From contig CAYYNB010000130.1 in the NCBI GenBank assembly GCA_964472565.1, forward strand, positions 1 through 17,206: a stretch of DNA of 17,206 nucleotides. The letters run 5' to 3'. The notes under the pieces were generated by a model. The model had not been told where the DNA came from. It searched no databases and saw only the letters and a list, made by a program, of their open reading frames with translations. Shown in pieces: positions 6,370 to 14,414 of the stretch. The stretch is from DATAMF01 sp964472565 (lineage in GTDB: Bacteria; Chloroflexota; Anaerolineae; Aggregatilineales; Aggregatilineaceae). Within the stretch, counting starts at the first letter, position 1; each line of letters opens with the position of its first letter. The position numbers and the translations under genes were made by a program.

Positions 6370-7458
6370 CTAAAGTGGAAAATCTACGCCGATACCTTCG
6401 TCGGTATGGCCACCCGTATCCTGATGGCCGCAACCGCCATACGTCCCCAGGACTTGGCGATCAGTATGCTCGGTAGACCAATCGGTGTGTTTTTGAATAG
6501 TATCTCGTTGGCTGAGAATGGCTTGTTTGAGTTCGTCTTTTAGTTCGTCAGATCGGTATAAATAAACCAGTTTCCTAGCAATATTAATACGACTTGCCTT
6601 CTGCATTGATGTGTTTTTGAGGACAGATATGAGTGGCATCACAGCCGGGGCACCTATCCGTGCACACATCTCCCATTCTCCTCGTCCAATCCAATACCAA
6701 GCCCTATCCTCATCTTGTGTGGGTTCCGCAGCTTTTCCTAATTTACTTATCGCTTTCTTAATGCTCTCACTAGCATTATAATCAGATTTGCTCTCATTGC
6801 CTAAGGCTGCGATAAGTGGTTGCATGGCGTGCATATCACCGATCTTGCCCAAGGCTTCGGCGGCCTGCTTGCGGATAAAAACATCTTTATCCTGAAGCGC
6901 AGCGATGAGTAGATTCACAGCGCGCGCATCGCCGATCGCACCCAGGGCTTTGGCGGCCTCCGCGCAGAGACAGGTATGTAAAGGTGAAGCGGTCTCAGTA
7001 TCCTGAAGCCCAGCGCTGAGCGGCTCTACAGCGCGCGCATCACCGATCACACCCAAGGCTTTGGCAGCCTNNNNNNNNNNNNNNNNNNNNNNNNNNNNNN
7101 NNNNNNNNNNNNNNNNNNNNNNNNNNNNNNNNNNNNNNNNNNNNNNNNNNNNNNNNNNNNNNNNNNNNNNACATCGGACATACGCACTTTTATCCTGAAG
7201 CGCAGCGATGAGTGGATCCACGGCGCGCACATCGCCGATCGTGCGCAAGGCTTTGGCAGCCTCACATCGGACATACGCACTTTTATCCTGAAGCGCAGCG
7301 ATAAGTGGATCCACGGCGCGCGTATCGCCGATCGCGCCCAAGGCTTTGGCAGCCTCACATCGGATGTCGGCATTAAAATGCTTCAACGCTTTGACCAGAC
7401 CTCTTATATTGCGTTTCTGCTTCATCTTTTCAATATCGGGTGGGCCGAACAGTGGCAT
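6370..7458 (-). CDS. HEAT-repeat (PBS-lyase type) protein with His-X-Asp tail
   Basis: It starts at the ATG at 7458, with AAGGA upstream. The opening 'MPLFGPPDIEKMKQKRNI' leads into 31-residue phycobilisome-lyase-type HEAT repeats of the form 'AAKALGAIGD.RAVDPLIAAL'. Such repeats build a protein-binding solenoid. Two repeats before the gap and three after it are visible. A different domain follows (about residues 225-320 on the drawn numbering, including 'WYWIGRGEWEMCARIG' and 'ARKLVYLYRSDELKDELKQA'). The last 40 residues are rich in Gly, His and Asp and carry HTD, HTD, HQD and HTD at about 324, 331, 345 and 351, ending 'GIGVDFPL'. The reading frame contains 100 N, so true length and repeat number are unknown. 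It starts 18 bases after the radical SAM gene, so it could be the enzyme's substrate or scaffold; that is inference. Confidence 0.85.
   Translation of the reverse strand: MPLFGPPDIEKMKQKRNIRGLVKALKHFNADIRCEAAKALGAIGDTRAVDPLIAALQDKSAYVRCEAAKALRTIGDVRAVDPLIAALQDKSAYVRCXXXXXXXXXXXXXXXXXXXXXXXXXXXXXXXXXXAAKALGVIGDARAVEPLSAGLQDTETASPLHTCLCAEAAKALGAIGDARAVNLLIAALQDKDVFIRKQAAEALGKIGDMHAMQPLIAALGNESKSDYNASESIKKAISKLGKAAEPTQDEDRAWYWIGRGEWEMCARIGAPAVMPLISVLKNTSMQKASRINIARKLVYLYRSDELKDELKQAILSQRDTIQKHTDWSTEHTDRQVLGTYGGCGHQDTGGHTDEGIGVDFPL
6865..7353 (-). repeat. tandem 93-bp HEAT-coding repeats
   Basis: Units of 93 bases (31 codons) lie in tandem. The two intact units right of the gap (7171-7260 and 7261-7353) differ at only five of 90 compared positions. 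The units left of the gap (6865-6957 and 6958-7068) are more diverged, and one has an insertion of about six codons. The near-identity suggests recent unit duplication. Confidence 0.85.
7071..7170. other. assembly gap of 100 N inside the HEAT gene
   Basis: Exactly 100 N, the usual placeholder for a gap of unknown size. The base before it ends '...ggcagcct' and the base after it begins 'acatcgg', the two sides of one repeat junction with a single missing base. The missing sequence is therefore probably 1 + 93k bases, which keeps the frame for any k. Confidence 0.95.
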
Positions 7459-7476
7459 TTTCTTGTCCTTTCTTGC

Positions 7477-9960
7477 TTATGATATTTGAACAGCCACATC
7501 GTTTTGCGGATCAGGCAGTCCGGCAACTTGCCATTGTCGTATATTGACCTCCAATACCTCAAGCGCAGTGAAAAGCATCTGCTGCGCTCGTTGGAACAAG
7601 GGAGCACAGTTCACCGGTTGGCTGTTCGGATCATCACTGGTAGTCCAGGCGCGACAGAATCCACCGCACAGGTAGCGCAGCGCACAATGGCGGCACTGCT
7701 GATTGTTGTCTACCGTCACATGACGATAGGTGTTATTGCGTTCCAGCACAACCATTAGCCCATCGTCCACCGCATTCCCCAGGTTGTGTCGCGCCCCCAT
7801 CAATGCATAACAGGGATAACATTCCCCATGCGGGCCAATGTAAAGGTTCATGCCCAGTCCGCATGTGGCTAAGGGCTTAGCACTGGACACAAGTCTTGCA
7901 GTGTTGTCGTCGAAAGAACTGTAATAGGTTGGCAGCAATGAGAGAGTAGTGCCCCGGCCCAGTGGCAGCACCGACTTGAATCGTACATCGATTCCGAGAT
8001 TCTCGCCGAGGGCGCGCACGGCCTCGCCCTCAGTCCCACTGATCTGCTCTGCGGTGAGCACCGCCGTAATGCTCACCTGTGTTGAAGGGTTGCCAGCGAG
8101 AAGCGTTTTCAGATTTTCAATTGTGTGGGCATAGGTTCCGCCTCCGCGCCGGGCATCATGACTGGCTTCGTCGCCATCAACACTGACGACCACCTGATCA
8201 GTGCTGTGAGTGAGACGTTCCAACAGCGGTGCATTGAGAGAATAGGCCAGATTGGTACGCAGCACGGTGTACAGCGGTTTGATGCCCTGTCGCAGATCGC
8301 GCAGAGTATCCAACAGCATATCCCGCTGCGGATGTGCCATTGGTTCGCCCCCCGTGATCACAGCTTTGGTAAAGCCTGCCTGCCCTATCGCGCGGATCAA
8401 CCGCGACATATCCTCAACTGCCATCATGGAGTCCGTCTGCTGCGGGCCGGAACTCGCGTAACAGTGTGTACAGAACAGGTTGCAGGCATAAGTTACGTGC
8501 AAATAAGCATTTGCCAGTCCCTTTTGCGACTGGGTATCGAGCCGGTGGCGCAGCGAACGCAAACTCAGAATCGCCAGTTCGGGACGGGTGATAATGCCTG
8601 CGCGATCTAGTTTTTGTAGAGCTTCTTCCGGTGATTCGCTCACGGCCAGGGCGACGGCGGCCACAATTTCACGCGCATGGCGGGCGGTTTCCTGGGGATG
8701 CGGTCCCTCGTGCATAATTTGTAAGAGCTTTCCCTTGCGCATCAAGCCGTATTTGCCGGGACCTTGGACTGCCACTGCATCGAGATTTTCCTCCGAGAAC
8801 ACTTCATCCATCGCGCGCTGGGTGATATGATCGAACAATCGCTTATAGGCTTCGCAGTGGGGATCGCGCTGATCAAGGCCGCCGGTGATTGCATTGTAGG
8901 GGCATCCCCCCTTACAGTAGGCAAAATGGGGGCAGTCGCCGCAGTCCTTATGTACCGTCAATTCCCGTTCGCGCTGGTGCAGCCAGGCTGAGGACTGGGC
9001 AAGTGTATCTAGTGTAGGCATATCCAGTACAGAACCAAGCCGCTGTTCCGGGTGATGAGCGAAGCGGTTACAGGCATAGATACTGCCATCTGGCCCAATC
9101 GTCAGATAGCCACCCAGGCAGTCGCCAAAGGTGCAGAGACCGCCGCGTCCTGCCGAAACGCTGCGCGCCATCGAATCAAAGGTCGAAATCTGGATTTTGG
9201 TGATGTTTTCCAGGTAGAGATCGAACAGGGCGATTAGCAGGTCGGCGTACTCTTCGACCGATAGTGCCAGATCATCCCCGTGATCGCTGTTCAACGATCG
9301 GACTGCCGCATGGACACTGAACGGCAGGTGTTCGGTCACGAAAAAATCAAAGACCTCGCGGCAATGCAGGGCTGAGAGCCGAGTGAAGGTGCAGATCACA
9401 CCAGGAGAAAATCCATAGCGACGAGCCAAGTTGATACCCGCCACCGTCTTGGCGAAATAACCCTGCCCCCGCTGTTGGTCGTTGATATGTTCTGGACCAT
9501 CCAGACTAGTTCCCAGCGATATACCGTGTTGCTTAAAGAATTCACAGTAACCATCATCTAGCAGCCATAGATTGCTCTGGACATGCATTTTCAACCGGCT
9601 GCCCAAGCGAGCCTGGAGAAGCGGCAAGCTGCGTTCATACCATTTTAGTCCGGCGATGAGTGGCTCACCGCCGTGAAAGGTCAGATCGATTTGTTCGCCT
9701 GGACGGGTAGTGGCTGCGATCCAATCGAGGGCAGCCTCCAATATATCCGGCTGCATGATCGGTCCACGGTTGGGTCCAAAGCAGTAGGCGCAGCTGGCTT
9801 GGCAGGCCAGCGAAGGCAGCAGCATCAAATGGCGGCGACTCTGTCCTCGGAAGCGGCATTGTTCGGTAGGGATTCGAGCTGAAGCAGTTTCTACATGTTC
9901 ATGAATATCAGGTTGTTCGGAAGGCGACATCACATACCCTGTCATCAGGACATAAATCAA
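7477..9960 (-). CDS. twin radical SAM/SPASM protein, candidate peptide maturase
   Basis: This 827-residue protein carries two full radical SAM/SPASM modules. Half 1 has the CxxxCxxC motif at C53, C57 and C60, 'HGGEP' at 96-100, and SPASM-type cysteines at 276, 281, 297, 340, 343, 349, 353 and 369. Half 2 has C493, C497 and C500, 'TGGEP' at 536-540, and cysteines at 700, 714, 717, 756, 759, 765, 769 and 785. A helical linker (about 375-480) joins them. Each half can thus hold a SAM-cleaving 4Fe-4S cluster plus auxiliary clusters, as in enzymes that crosslink peptides or proteins. The frame starts at a TTG (9960) with AAAGGTGA four bases upstream; an ATG at 9930 lacks such a site. HxsB/HxsC-type systems use two separate radical SAM proteins, but I cannot assign this one to any named family. 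The likely substrate is the HEAT protein encoded next. Confidence 0.88.
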   Translation of the reverse strand: MIYVLMTGYVMSPSEQPDIHEHVETASARIPTEQCRFRGQSRRHLMLLPSLACQASCAYCFGPNRGPIMQPDILEAALDWIAATTRPGEQIDLTFHGGEPLIAGLKWYERSLPLLQARLGSRLKMHVQSNLWLLDDGYCEFFKQHGISLGTSLDGPEHINDQQRGQGYFAKTVAGINLARRYGFSPGVICTFTRLSALHCREVFDFFVTEHLPFSVHAAVRSLNSDHGDDLALSVEEYADLLIALFDLYLENITKIQISTFDSMARSVSAGRGGLCTFGDCLGGYLTIGPDGSIYACNRFAHHPEQRLGSVLDMPTLDTLAQSSAWLHQRERELTVHKDCGDCPHFAYCKGGCPYNAITGGLDQRDPHCEAYKRLFDHITQRAMDEVFSEENLDAVAVQGPGKYGLMRKGKLLQIMHEGPHPQETARHAREIVAAVALAVSESPEEALQKLDRAGIITRPELAILSLRSLRHRLDTQSQKGLANAYLHVTYACNLFCTHCYASSGPQQTDSMMAVEDMSRLIRAIGQAGFTKAVITGGEPMAHPQRDMLLDTLRDLRQGIKPLYTVLRTNLAYSLNAPLLERLTHSTDQVVVSVDGDEASHDARRGGGTYAHTIENLKTLLAGNPSTQVSITAVLTAEQISGTEGEAVRALGENLGIDVRFKSVLPLGRGTTLSLLPTYYSSFDDNTARLVSSAKPLATCGLGMNLYIGPHGECYPCYALMGARHNLGNAVDDGLMVVLERNNTYRHVTVDNNQQCRHCALRYLCGGFCRAWTTSDDPNSQPVNCAPLFQRAQQMLFTALEVLEVNIRQWQVAGLPDPQNDVAVQIS

Positions 9961-10115
9961 AACTTCACCTTTTAGGAGCCATTCTCATGCGTTTTTTCAA
10001 CGAAGACAGAGTGCTGTACAAACACCATCTTGGATTTTGGAGGTGCTCAAACCGCCCTGTTCCTCGTTACGATGCAACAAAAAACGCCCATTGCTGTGTC
10101 AGTTTTTTTGCTTGA

Positions 10116-13100
10116 TTAGTTGCTCCACTGTGCCGCCAGCAGCTCGGCCTGCTCCAGAACCGTCTTGGTGGCAGCGTCCTGCAGATCGGGCGGATAACCA
10201 TACTTGCGCAGAATACGCTTCACCAGGGTGCGCATTCTGGCCCGCGCGCTCTGTTTGATCGTCCAATCGATGGTCACATTCTGACGCACCTCTTTGACCA
10301 GTGCCGTAGCGATCACCGACAGGCTCTTTTCGCCCATCACCTCGACCGCGCTCTGGTTTTCGGCCAAAGCATCATAAAAGGCGAGTTCTTCATCACTCAG
10401 ACCCAGCGCTTCACCGCGCTGGTTGGCATCGCGCATATCCCGTGCCAGGCCGATCAGCTCCTCGATCACTTCCGCCGCATCCAGGGTGCGATTCTGGTAG
10501 CGGCGAATGGTCGCTTCGAGCAGCCCTTCAAAGGAGCGTGCCTGGACCGCATTCGTGCGCGCCCGCTGCTTGATCTCGTCGTTGAGCAGCTTGCGCAGCA
10601 TTTCCAATGCCAGGTTGCGCTGTGGCAGATCGCGCACATCGTCGAGAAATTCATCCGAGAGCACGGATACATCCGGCGTTTTTAACCCGGCGTGGCCGAA
10701 GATATCGATCACCTCGTTCGAGGAGACAGCAGCGGAAACCAACTGCTTGATTGCGCTGTCCATATCCTCTTCACTATGCCCATCGACCAGCGTATTTTTC
10801 GCCATACTAGCCCGCACGGTCTGGAAAAAGGCCACATCGTCCCGGATAGCCAGCGCGTCATCATGCGGAATTGCCAGGGCAAAGGCTTTAGACAGCCGCG
10901 ACACCGCCTCCATATAGCGTTTCTGTCCGCCTGGCTGCTGAAGAATATGTTCCAGCGCTTGGGGGATGACGCTCAGCCGCTCGGTCGGGGTGCCGGTAAA
11001 AAATGCACGGTAATCGAAGCGGTGGAACATCGCCCGGACTACCTCGTACTGAGTGAGCATGATCCGCGCCGCTTCCGCCTGGGACGCAGCGGGGAGGCCT
11101 TCGCCGCCCGCTGTGGTGTACTGTGCCACCGCTTCCTGAAGATCGGTGGCAATCCCCAGGTAATCGACGATCAGGCCGCCCGGCTTATCCTTGAACACGC
11201 GATTCACGCGTGCAATAGCCTGCATCAGACTGTGGCCGCGCATCGGTTTGTCCATATACATGGTGTGGAGGGGGGGCACATCAAACCCGGTCAGCCACAT
11301 ATCACGCACAATTACCAGCTTGAGATGATCGTCGGGGTTTTTGAAGCGCTCCGCGATGGCCTTGCGGCGCGGTTTGTTGCGGATGTGCGGCTGGTAGTGG
11401 GCCGGATCACCCGCTGAGCCGGTCATGATCACTTTGATCACGCCGTCGTCATCCCGATCATGATGCCAGTCAGGGCGCAGCGCGACGATCTGGTTGTACA
11501 GGTCCACCGCGATCCGGCGGCTCATGCAGACGATCATGCCCTTACCCGCCAGCACATCCTGGCGGTGTTCGAAATGAGCGATGAGGTCCTGCGCCACCTG
11601 ATACAATCGTTCAGAAGTACCAACCATCGCTTCCAACTGGGACCACCGCGTTTTGAGCTGCTCCTTGAGTTCGAGTTCTTCCCCCTCGGTGATGTCCTCG
11701 AACGACGGATCAATCTGCGGACGCATCTCCTCTCGGAGTTGAAGTCGCGCCAGCCGTGCTTCATAGTAGATCGGAACCGTCGCGCCATCTTCTACGGCGC
11801 GCTGGATGTCGTAAATATCAATGTAGTCACCGAAGACTTGCTTGGTGTTAACATCCGTCGTTTCGATAGGCGTGCCGGTGAAGCCAATAAAGGAGGCATT
11901 GGGCAGCGCGTCACGCACATACTTGGCGAAACCATAGGCGAGATACGCTTCTTTGTCGTTCTGGACCATATGCGCGCTGAATCCGTACTGGCTGCGGTGG
12001 GCCTCATCCGCGATGAAAATGATATTGTGCCGGTCGGAGAGCAGCGGGTATTCGTTGGCGCGCCCTTCGGGGCGGAACTTCTGAATCGTGGTAAAGATCA
12101 CCCCGCCGGAGGCCACTTGCAGCAGCGTTTGCAGATGCTCGCGGCTGCCGGCCTGCTGTGGTTCCTGGCGCAGCAGCTCGGACCCGCCCGCGAAAGTGTC
12201 GAATAACTGGTCATCCAGATCGTTACGATCGGTGAGAATGACCAGCGTGGGATTTGCCATTTTGTCGTGCTGGATAATTTTGCCCGCATAAAACAGCATC
12301 GACAGACTCTTGCCGCTGCCCTGCGTATGCCATACCACACCAACACGCTGATCCCCTGCCGGATTCGTGGCACGGATCGTGCTTTCGACGGCACGGTTGA
12401 CGGCATGATACTGGTGATAACCGGCGGTCTTTTTGCTGATCTGACCCCCATTGACTTCAAACACGGTGAAGTAGCGCACCAGATCGAGAAACCGCGCAGG
12501 CGCGAAAACACCTTTGATCAGCACCTCAAGCTGCGTTTGCGAGGCGGGGGCCAGCGTCTGCCCATCAATTGTGTTCCAGGTTTTGAACCATTCCCACCCG
12601 GTCGTAAGCGTGCCCATCTTCGCCGATTGCCCGTCGCTGATAACCAGGCCCTCATTGAAGGTGAACAACTGCGCGATGTCATTCTTATAGGTCTGAAGCT
12701 GGTTGTAGGCCTGGCGCAGCGTGGCCTTTTCATCGCCCGCATTTTTGAGTTCGAATACGGCGAGGGGCAGCCCGTTGACGAACAGCACAATATCCGGGCG
12801 GCGGTTGGTACGCGCCTGGGAAGTCGGATTAACGCCTGTTACGGTGAACTGGTTAACCGCCAGCCAATCGTTGTTGGCCGGATCATCAAAATCGACCAGC
12901 CACACCTTGCTGTGCCGCACCTGCCCGTGTGTGCGATACGACACGTCCACCCCTTCGACCAGCAGACGGTGGAACGCATGATTATTGAGCGCTGGATTCA
13001 GGCTTTCGGTGCGCTGCACCTTGCGGATCGCTTCTTCGATGGCCTGGGGCGGCAGCGTGGGGTTGATGTGCGGCAGCCATTCCCGCAGTCGCCCTAGCAG

Positions 13101-13238
13101 CACCACTTCATCGAAGCTCTCGCGTTCGGAGGCGGGCACTTCCGGCTCGATGTTGGGACCGTACAACGTCGTATAACCGAGGCCACGCAGCCAGTCGAGC
13201 GCCGCCAGTTCAACCGTTTCCTCATTCAACGGCGTCAT
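10116..13238 (-). CDS. hsdR: type I restriction endonuclease subunit R
   Basis: This 1040-residue protein is full length for HsdR. The N-terminal nuclease domain has 'RPDIVLF' (D149) and 'VFELK' (E163, K165), the PD-(D/E)xK site, followed by a Q..Y helix near 180. The translocase has Walker A 'HTQGSGKS' (304-311), the DEAH box at 411-414 and 'GFTGTP' at 452-457. The C-terminal third is the helical region that docks on the methylase. With HsdM and HsdS it would pump DNA and cut far from unmethylated target sites. The ATG at 13238 has a poor Shine-Dalgarno site and overlaps the end of the DUF4268 gene by 17 bases, which suggests translational coupling. Its first 23 residues closely match a remnant at 14267-14389. 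No frameshift or missing catalytic residue is visible. Confidence 0.95.
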   Translation of the reverse strand: MTPLNEETVELAALDWLRGLGYTTLYGPNIEPEVPASERESFDEVVLLGRLREWLPHINPTLPPQAIEEAIRKVQRTESLNPALNNHAFHRLLVEGVDVSYRTHGQVRHSKVWLVDFDDPANNDWLAVNQFTVTGVNPTSQARTNRRPDIVLFVNGLPLAVFELKNAGDEKATLRQAYNQLQTYKNDIAQLFTFNEGLVISDGQSAKMGTLTTGWEWFKTWNTIDGQTLAPASQTQLEVLIKGVFAPARFLDLVRYFTVFEVNGGQISKKTAGYHQYHAVNRAVESTIRATNPAGDQRVGVVWHTQGSGKSLSMLFYAGKIIQHDKMANPTLVILTDRNDLDDQLFDTFAGGSELLRQEPQQAGSREHLQTLLQVASGGVIFTTIQKFRPEGRANEYPLLSDRHNIIFIADEAHRSQYGFSAHMVQNDKEAYLAYGFAKYVRDALPNASFIGFTGTPIETTDVNTKQVFGDYIDIYDIQRAVEDGATVPIYYEARLARLQLREEMRPQIDPSFEDITEGEELELKEQLKTRWSQLEAMVGTSERLYQVAQDLIAHFEHRQDVLAGKGMIVCMSRRIAVDLYNQIVALRPDWHHDRDDDGVIKVIMTGSAGDPAHYQPHIRNKPRRKAIAERFKNPDDHLKLVIVRDMWLTGFDVPPLHTMYMDKPMRGHSLMQAIARVNRVFKDKPGGLIVDYLGIATDLQEAVAQYTTAGGEGLPAASQAEAARIMLTQYEVVRAMFHRFDYRAFFTGTPTERLSVIPQALEHILQQPGGQKRYMEAVSRLSKAFALAIPHDDALAIRDDVAFFQTVRASMAKNTLVDGHSEEDMDSAIKQLVSAAVSSNEVIDIFGHAGLKTPDVSVLSDEFLDDVRDLPQRNLALEMLRKLLNDEIKQRARTNAVQARSFEGLLEATIRRYQNRTLDAAEVIEELIGLARDMRDANQRGEALGLSDEELAFYDALAENQSAVEVMGEKSLSVIATALVKEVRQNVTIDWTIKQSARARMRTLVKRILRKYGYPPDLQDAATKTVLEQAELLAAQWSN

Positions 13239-14226
13239 ACGGCAGGTCCGAATTTTCAGCTACATAGTCATCAGGACTCAAATTTTTAATTCGCCAGGAA
13301 AAAGCTTGATGGAAAGCTTCCAACACTTGCTGAAGCCAGGTATGCTGATCTGGCCATTGCGAGCGCTCGCTGGGGGTAAAGTTGCGCTCATAAAGGGTAA
13401 TGTCGCTGCTCTTTTTGCCAGGGAGTTCGCGCCAAGTCAGCGCCTGGCCGATTTCACTCTCAATGGCATCCTTCTGAGCCTCCAGCAGCTTAAAGTAAAC
13501 TTTCGCACTGGGGCTATCGATAATCAGGCTCACTGTAACCAATGCCTCACGCGTATTCACGGCTGCGCTGAGATGAAAGCCTGAGCGACCAATGGCAAAA
13601 TTTGTCCAGTGCTGCGGAAAGGGCTTTTGTGCTTTAAGAGGGCTTCTTTGCTCTCCCAAAAACTCCTTGAACGCCGTCCAATATTCCAACTGCATCTGTT
13701 GGGTAGAGGACAGTTCTCCAATTGGAGGCTTACGAGTGGCACTGATAGTTTTGACCCAATCGTTGGGCTGACTGATGATATTAAATTTGGGCGCAACGAG
13801 AGAATCACCGATCCGCCACAGTTCAATCTCCAGCCCGAAGAAGTTTATGTTTTCGTCTGTTACCTCATTTAACCAATCCAGCGCTGCACGGTGCTCATCC
13901 GTGAAATGGGCTGCGATCCAGACAATGGTCACTGCATCTAGTCCGGCGGCATAGGTGAGCAGCTGTCCCAGGTGTGAATGATCCGTGCGCTCGATCTGAT
14001 TTTCGATCAGCACCCAGGTATCGGTGATCGTGTCTTTACACACAATATCGGCGCGAAAAGGGCCAACGTATTTTTCTTGAGAATCCAGCTCTAGCTCAAG
14101 GCCGATGGTATCACCCAGTTGCACTAGGTTTTCTTCCTCAGCTAACCAGGGCGTGAAATGCCCTGCTTCTCTGGCCCATACCGAACGCAAATCGACCTTT
14201 TCCAAACGCCCTAAGGTTTTGTTCAT
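13222..14226 (-). CDS. DUF4268 protein with PD-(D/E)xK-like N-terminus
   Basis: This encodes 334 residues from the ATG at 14226. GGGGGA at 14231-14236 is four bases upstream, which decides against the GTG at 14238. The N-terminal part resembles a restriction-type nuclease fold: 'FRADIVCKD' (D60), 'WVLIENQIERTDHSHLGQLLTY' (interrupted here; E75 with Q77 where Lys would be usual), then 'AAGLDAVTIVWIA' and 'EHRAALDWLN'. The C-terminal part ('WRELPGKKSSDITLYER' to 'WLQQVLEAFHQAF') matches the general DUF4268 pattern. Such proteins often lie inside type I restriction loci, but their job is not established; DNA cleavage or control of restriction are options. The E-x-Q triad may make it catalytically inactive or unusual. 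It sits between an hsdR remnant and a complete hsdR. Confidence 0.8.
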   Translation of the reverse strand: MNKTLGRLEKVDLRSVWAREAGHFTPWLAEEENLVQLGDTIGLELELDSQEKYVGPFRADIVCKDTITDTWVLIENQIERTDHSHLGQLLTYAAGLDAVTIVWIAAHFTDEHRAALDWLNEVTDENINFFGLEIELWRIGDSLVAPKFNIISQPNDWVKTISATRKPPIGELSSTQQMQLEYWTAFKEFLGEQRSPLKAQKPFPQHWTNFAIGRSGFHLSAAVNTREALVTVSLIIDSPSAKVYFKLLEAQKDAIESEIGQALTWRELPGKKSSDITLYERNFTPSERSQWPDQHTWLQQVLEAFHQAFSWRIKNLSPDDYVAENSDLPYDAVE

Positions 14227-14266
14227 GAGTTCCCCCACTACGAATTGGAAAGTTGCAGATAATTAG

Positions 14267-14389
14267 TCAAAAACGTTTTAACATCAGCAGCGCCTCATCA
14301 TAATCGTCGCCGAAGACGTGCGTATAGCCGAGATCGCGCAGCCAGTCGAGCGCGGCCAGTTCAATGGTTTCTTCGTTCAAATAAGCCAT
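14267..14389 (-). pseudogene. hsdR: truncated hsdR 5' end (40-codon remnant)
   Basis: An ATG at 14389 with GGGGGAG upstream opens a 40-codon frame beginning 'MAYLNEETIELAALDWLRDLGYT'-like residues, split here only by numbering: 19 of the first 23 match the start of the full HsdR at 13238. After 'GYTHVFG' it diverges or carries a deletion ('YDEALLMLKRF', comparable with 'FDEVVLLGRLRE' in the full protein) and stops with TGA at 14267. The rest of hsdR is absent here; the DUF4268 gene begins 40 bases later. It is most simply the broken start of the earlier hsdR, left after insertion or recombination. It might still be translated as a short peptide. Confidence 0.8.
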
Positions 14390-14414
14390 TCAGCTCCCCC
14401 TTGCGTGAAAGTGG

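Noticed and set aside
6350..6433. Longer start for the ATPase gene
   Set aside because: Its extra residues are the other-frame reading of the HEAT gene's end, and Arg-rich in a way unlike the family.
6865..7353. Regularly spaced repeats that could be mistaken for a CRISPR array
   Set aside because: Units are 93 bases without spacers, in frame, and encode HEAT repeats.
8125..8610. Long plus-strand frames opposite the radical SAM and hsd genes
   Set aside because: They are antisense readings of well-supported genes and show no ribosome sites or family patterns.
7477..9960. Calling the radical SAM protein HxsB/HxsC
   Set aside because: The motif next door is His-X-Asp, not His-X-Ser, and the fusion differs from those separate proteins; only a search could settle it.
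9965..9988. Seven-codon frame (MRMAPKR) ending in the ribosome site of the radical SAM gene, a possible leader peptide
   Set aside because: It has no ribosome binding site of its own and is too short to tell from chance.
9965..10115. Possible precursor peptide between hsdR and the radical SAM gene (an 18-codon frame MVFVQHSVFVEKTHENGS)
   Set aside because: No Shine-Dalgarno site precedes its ATG and there is no leader/core pattern; the gap otherwise shows T-runs but no convincing hairpin or promoter.
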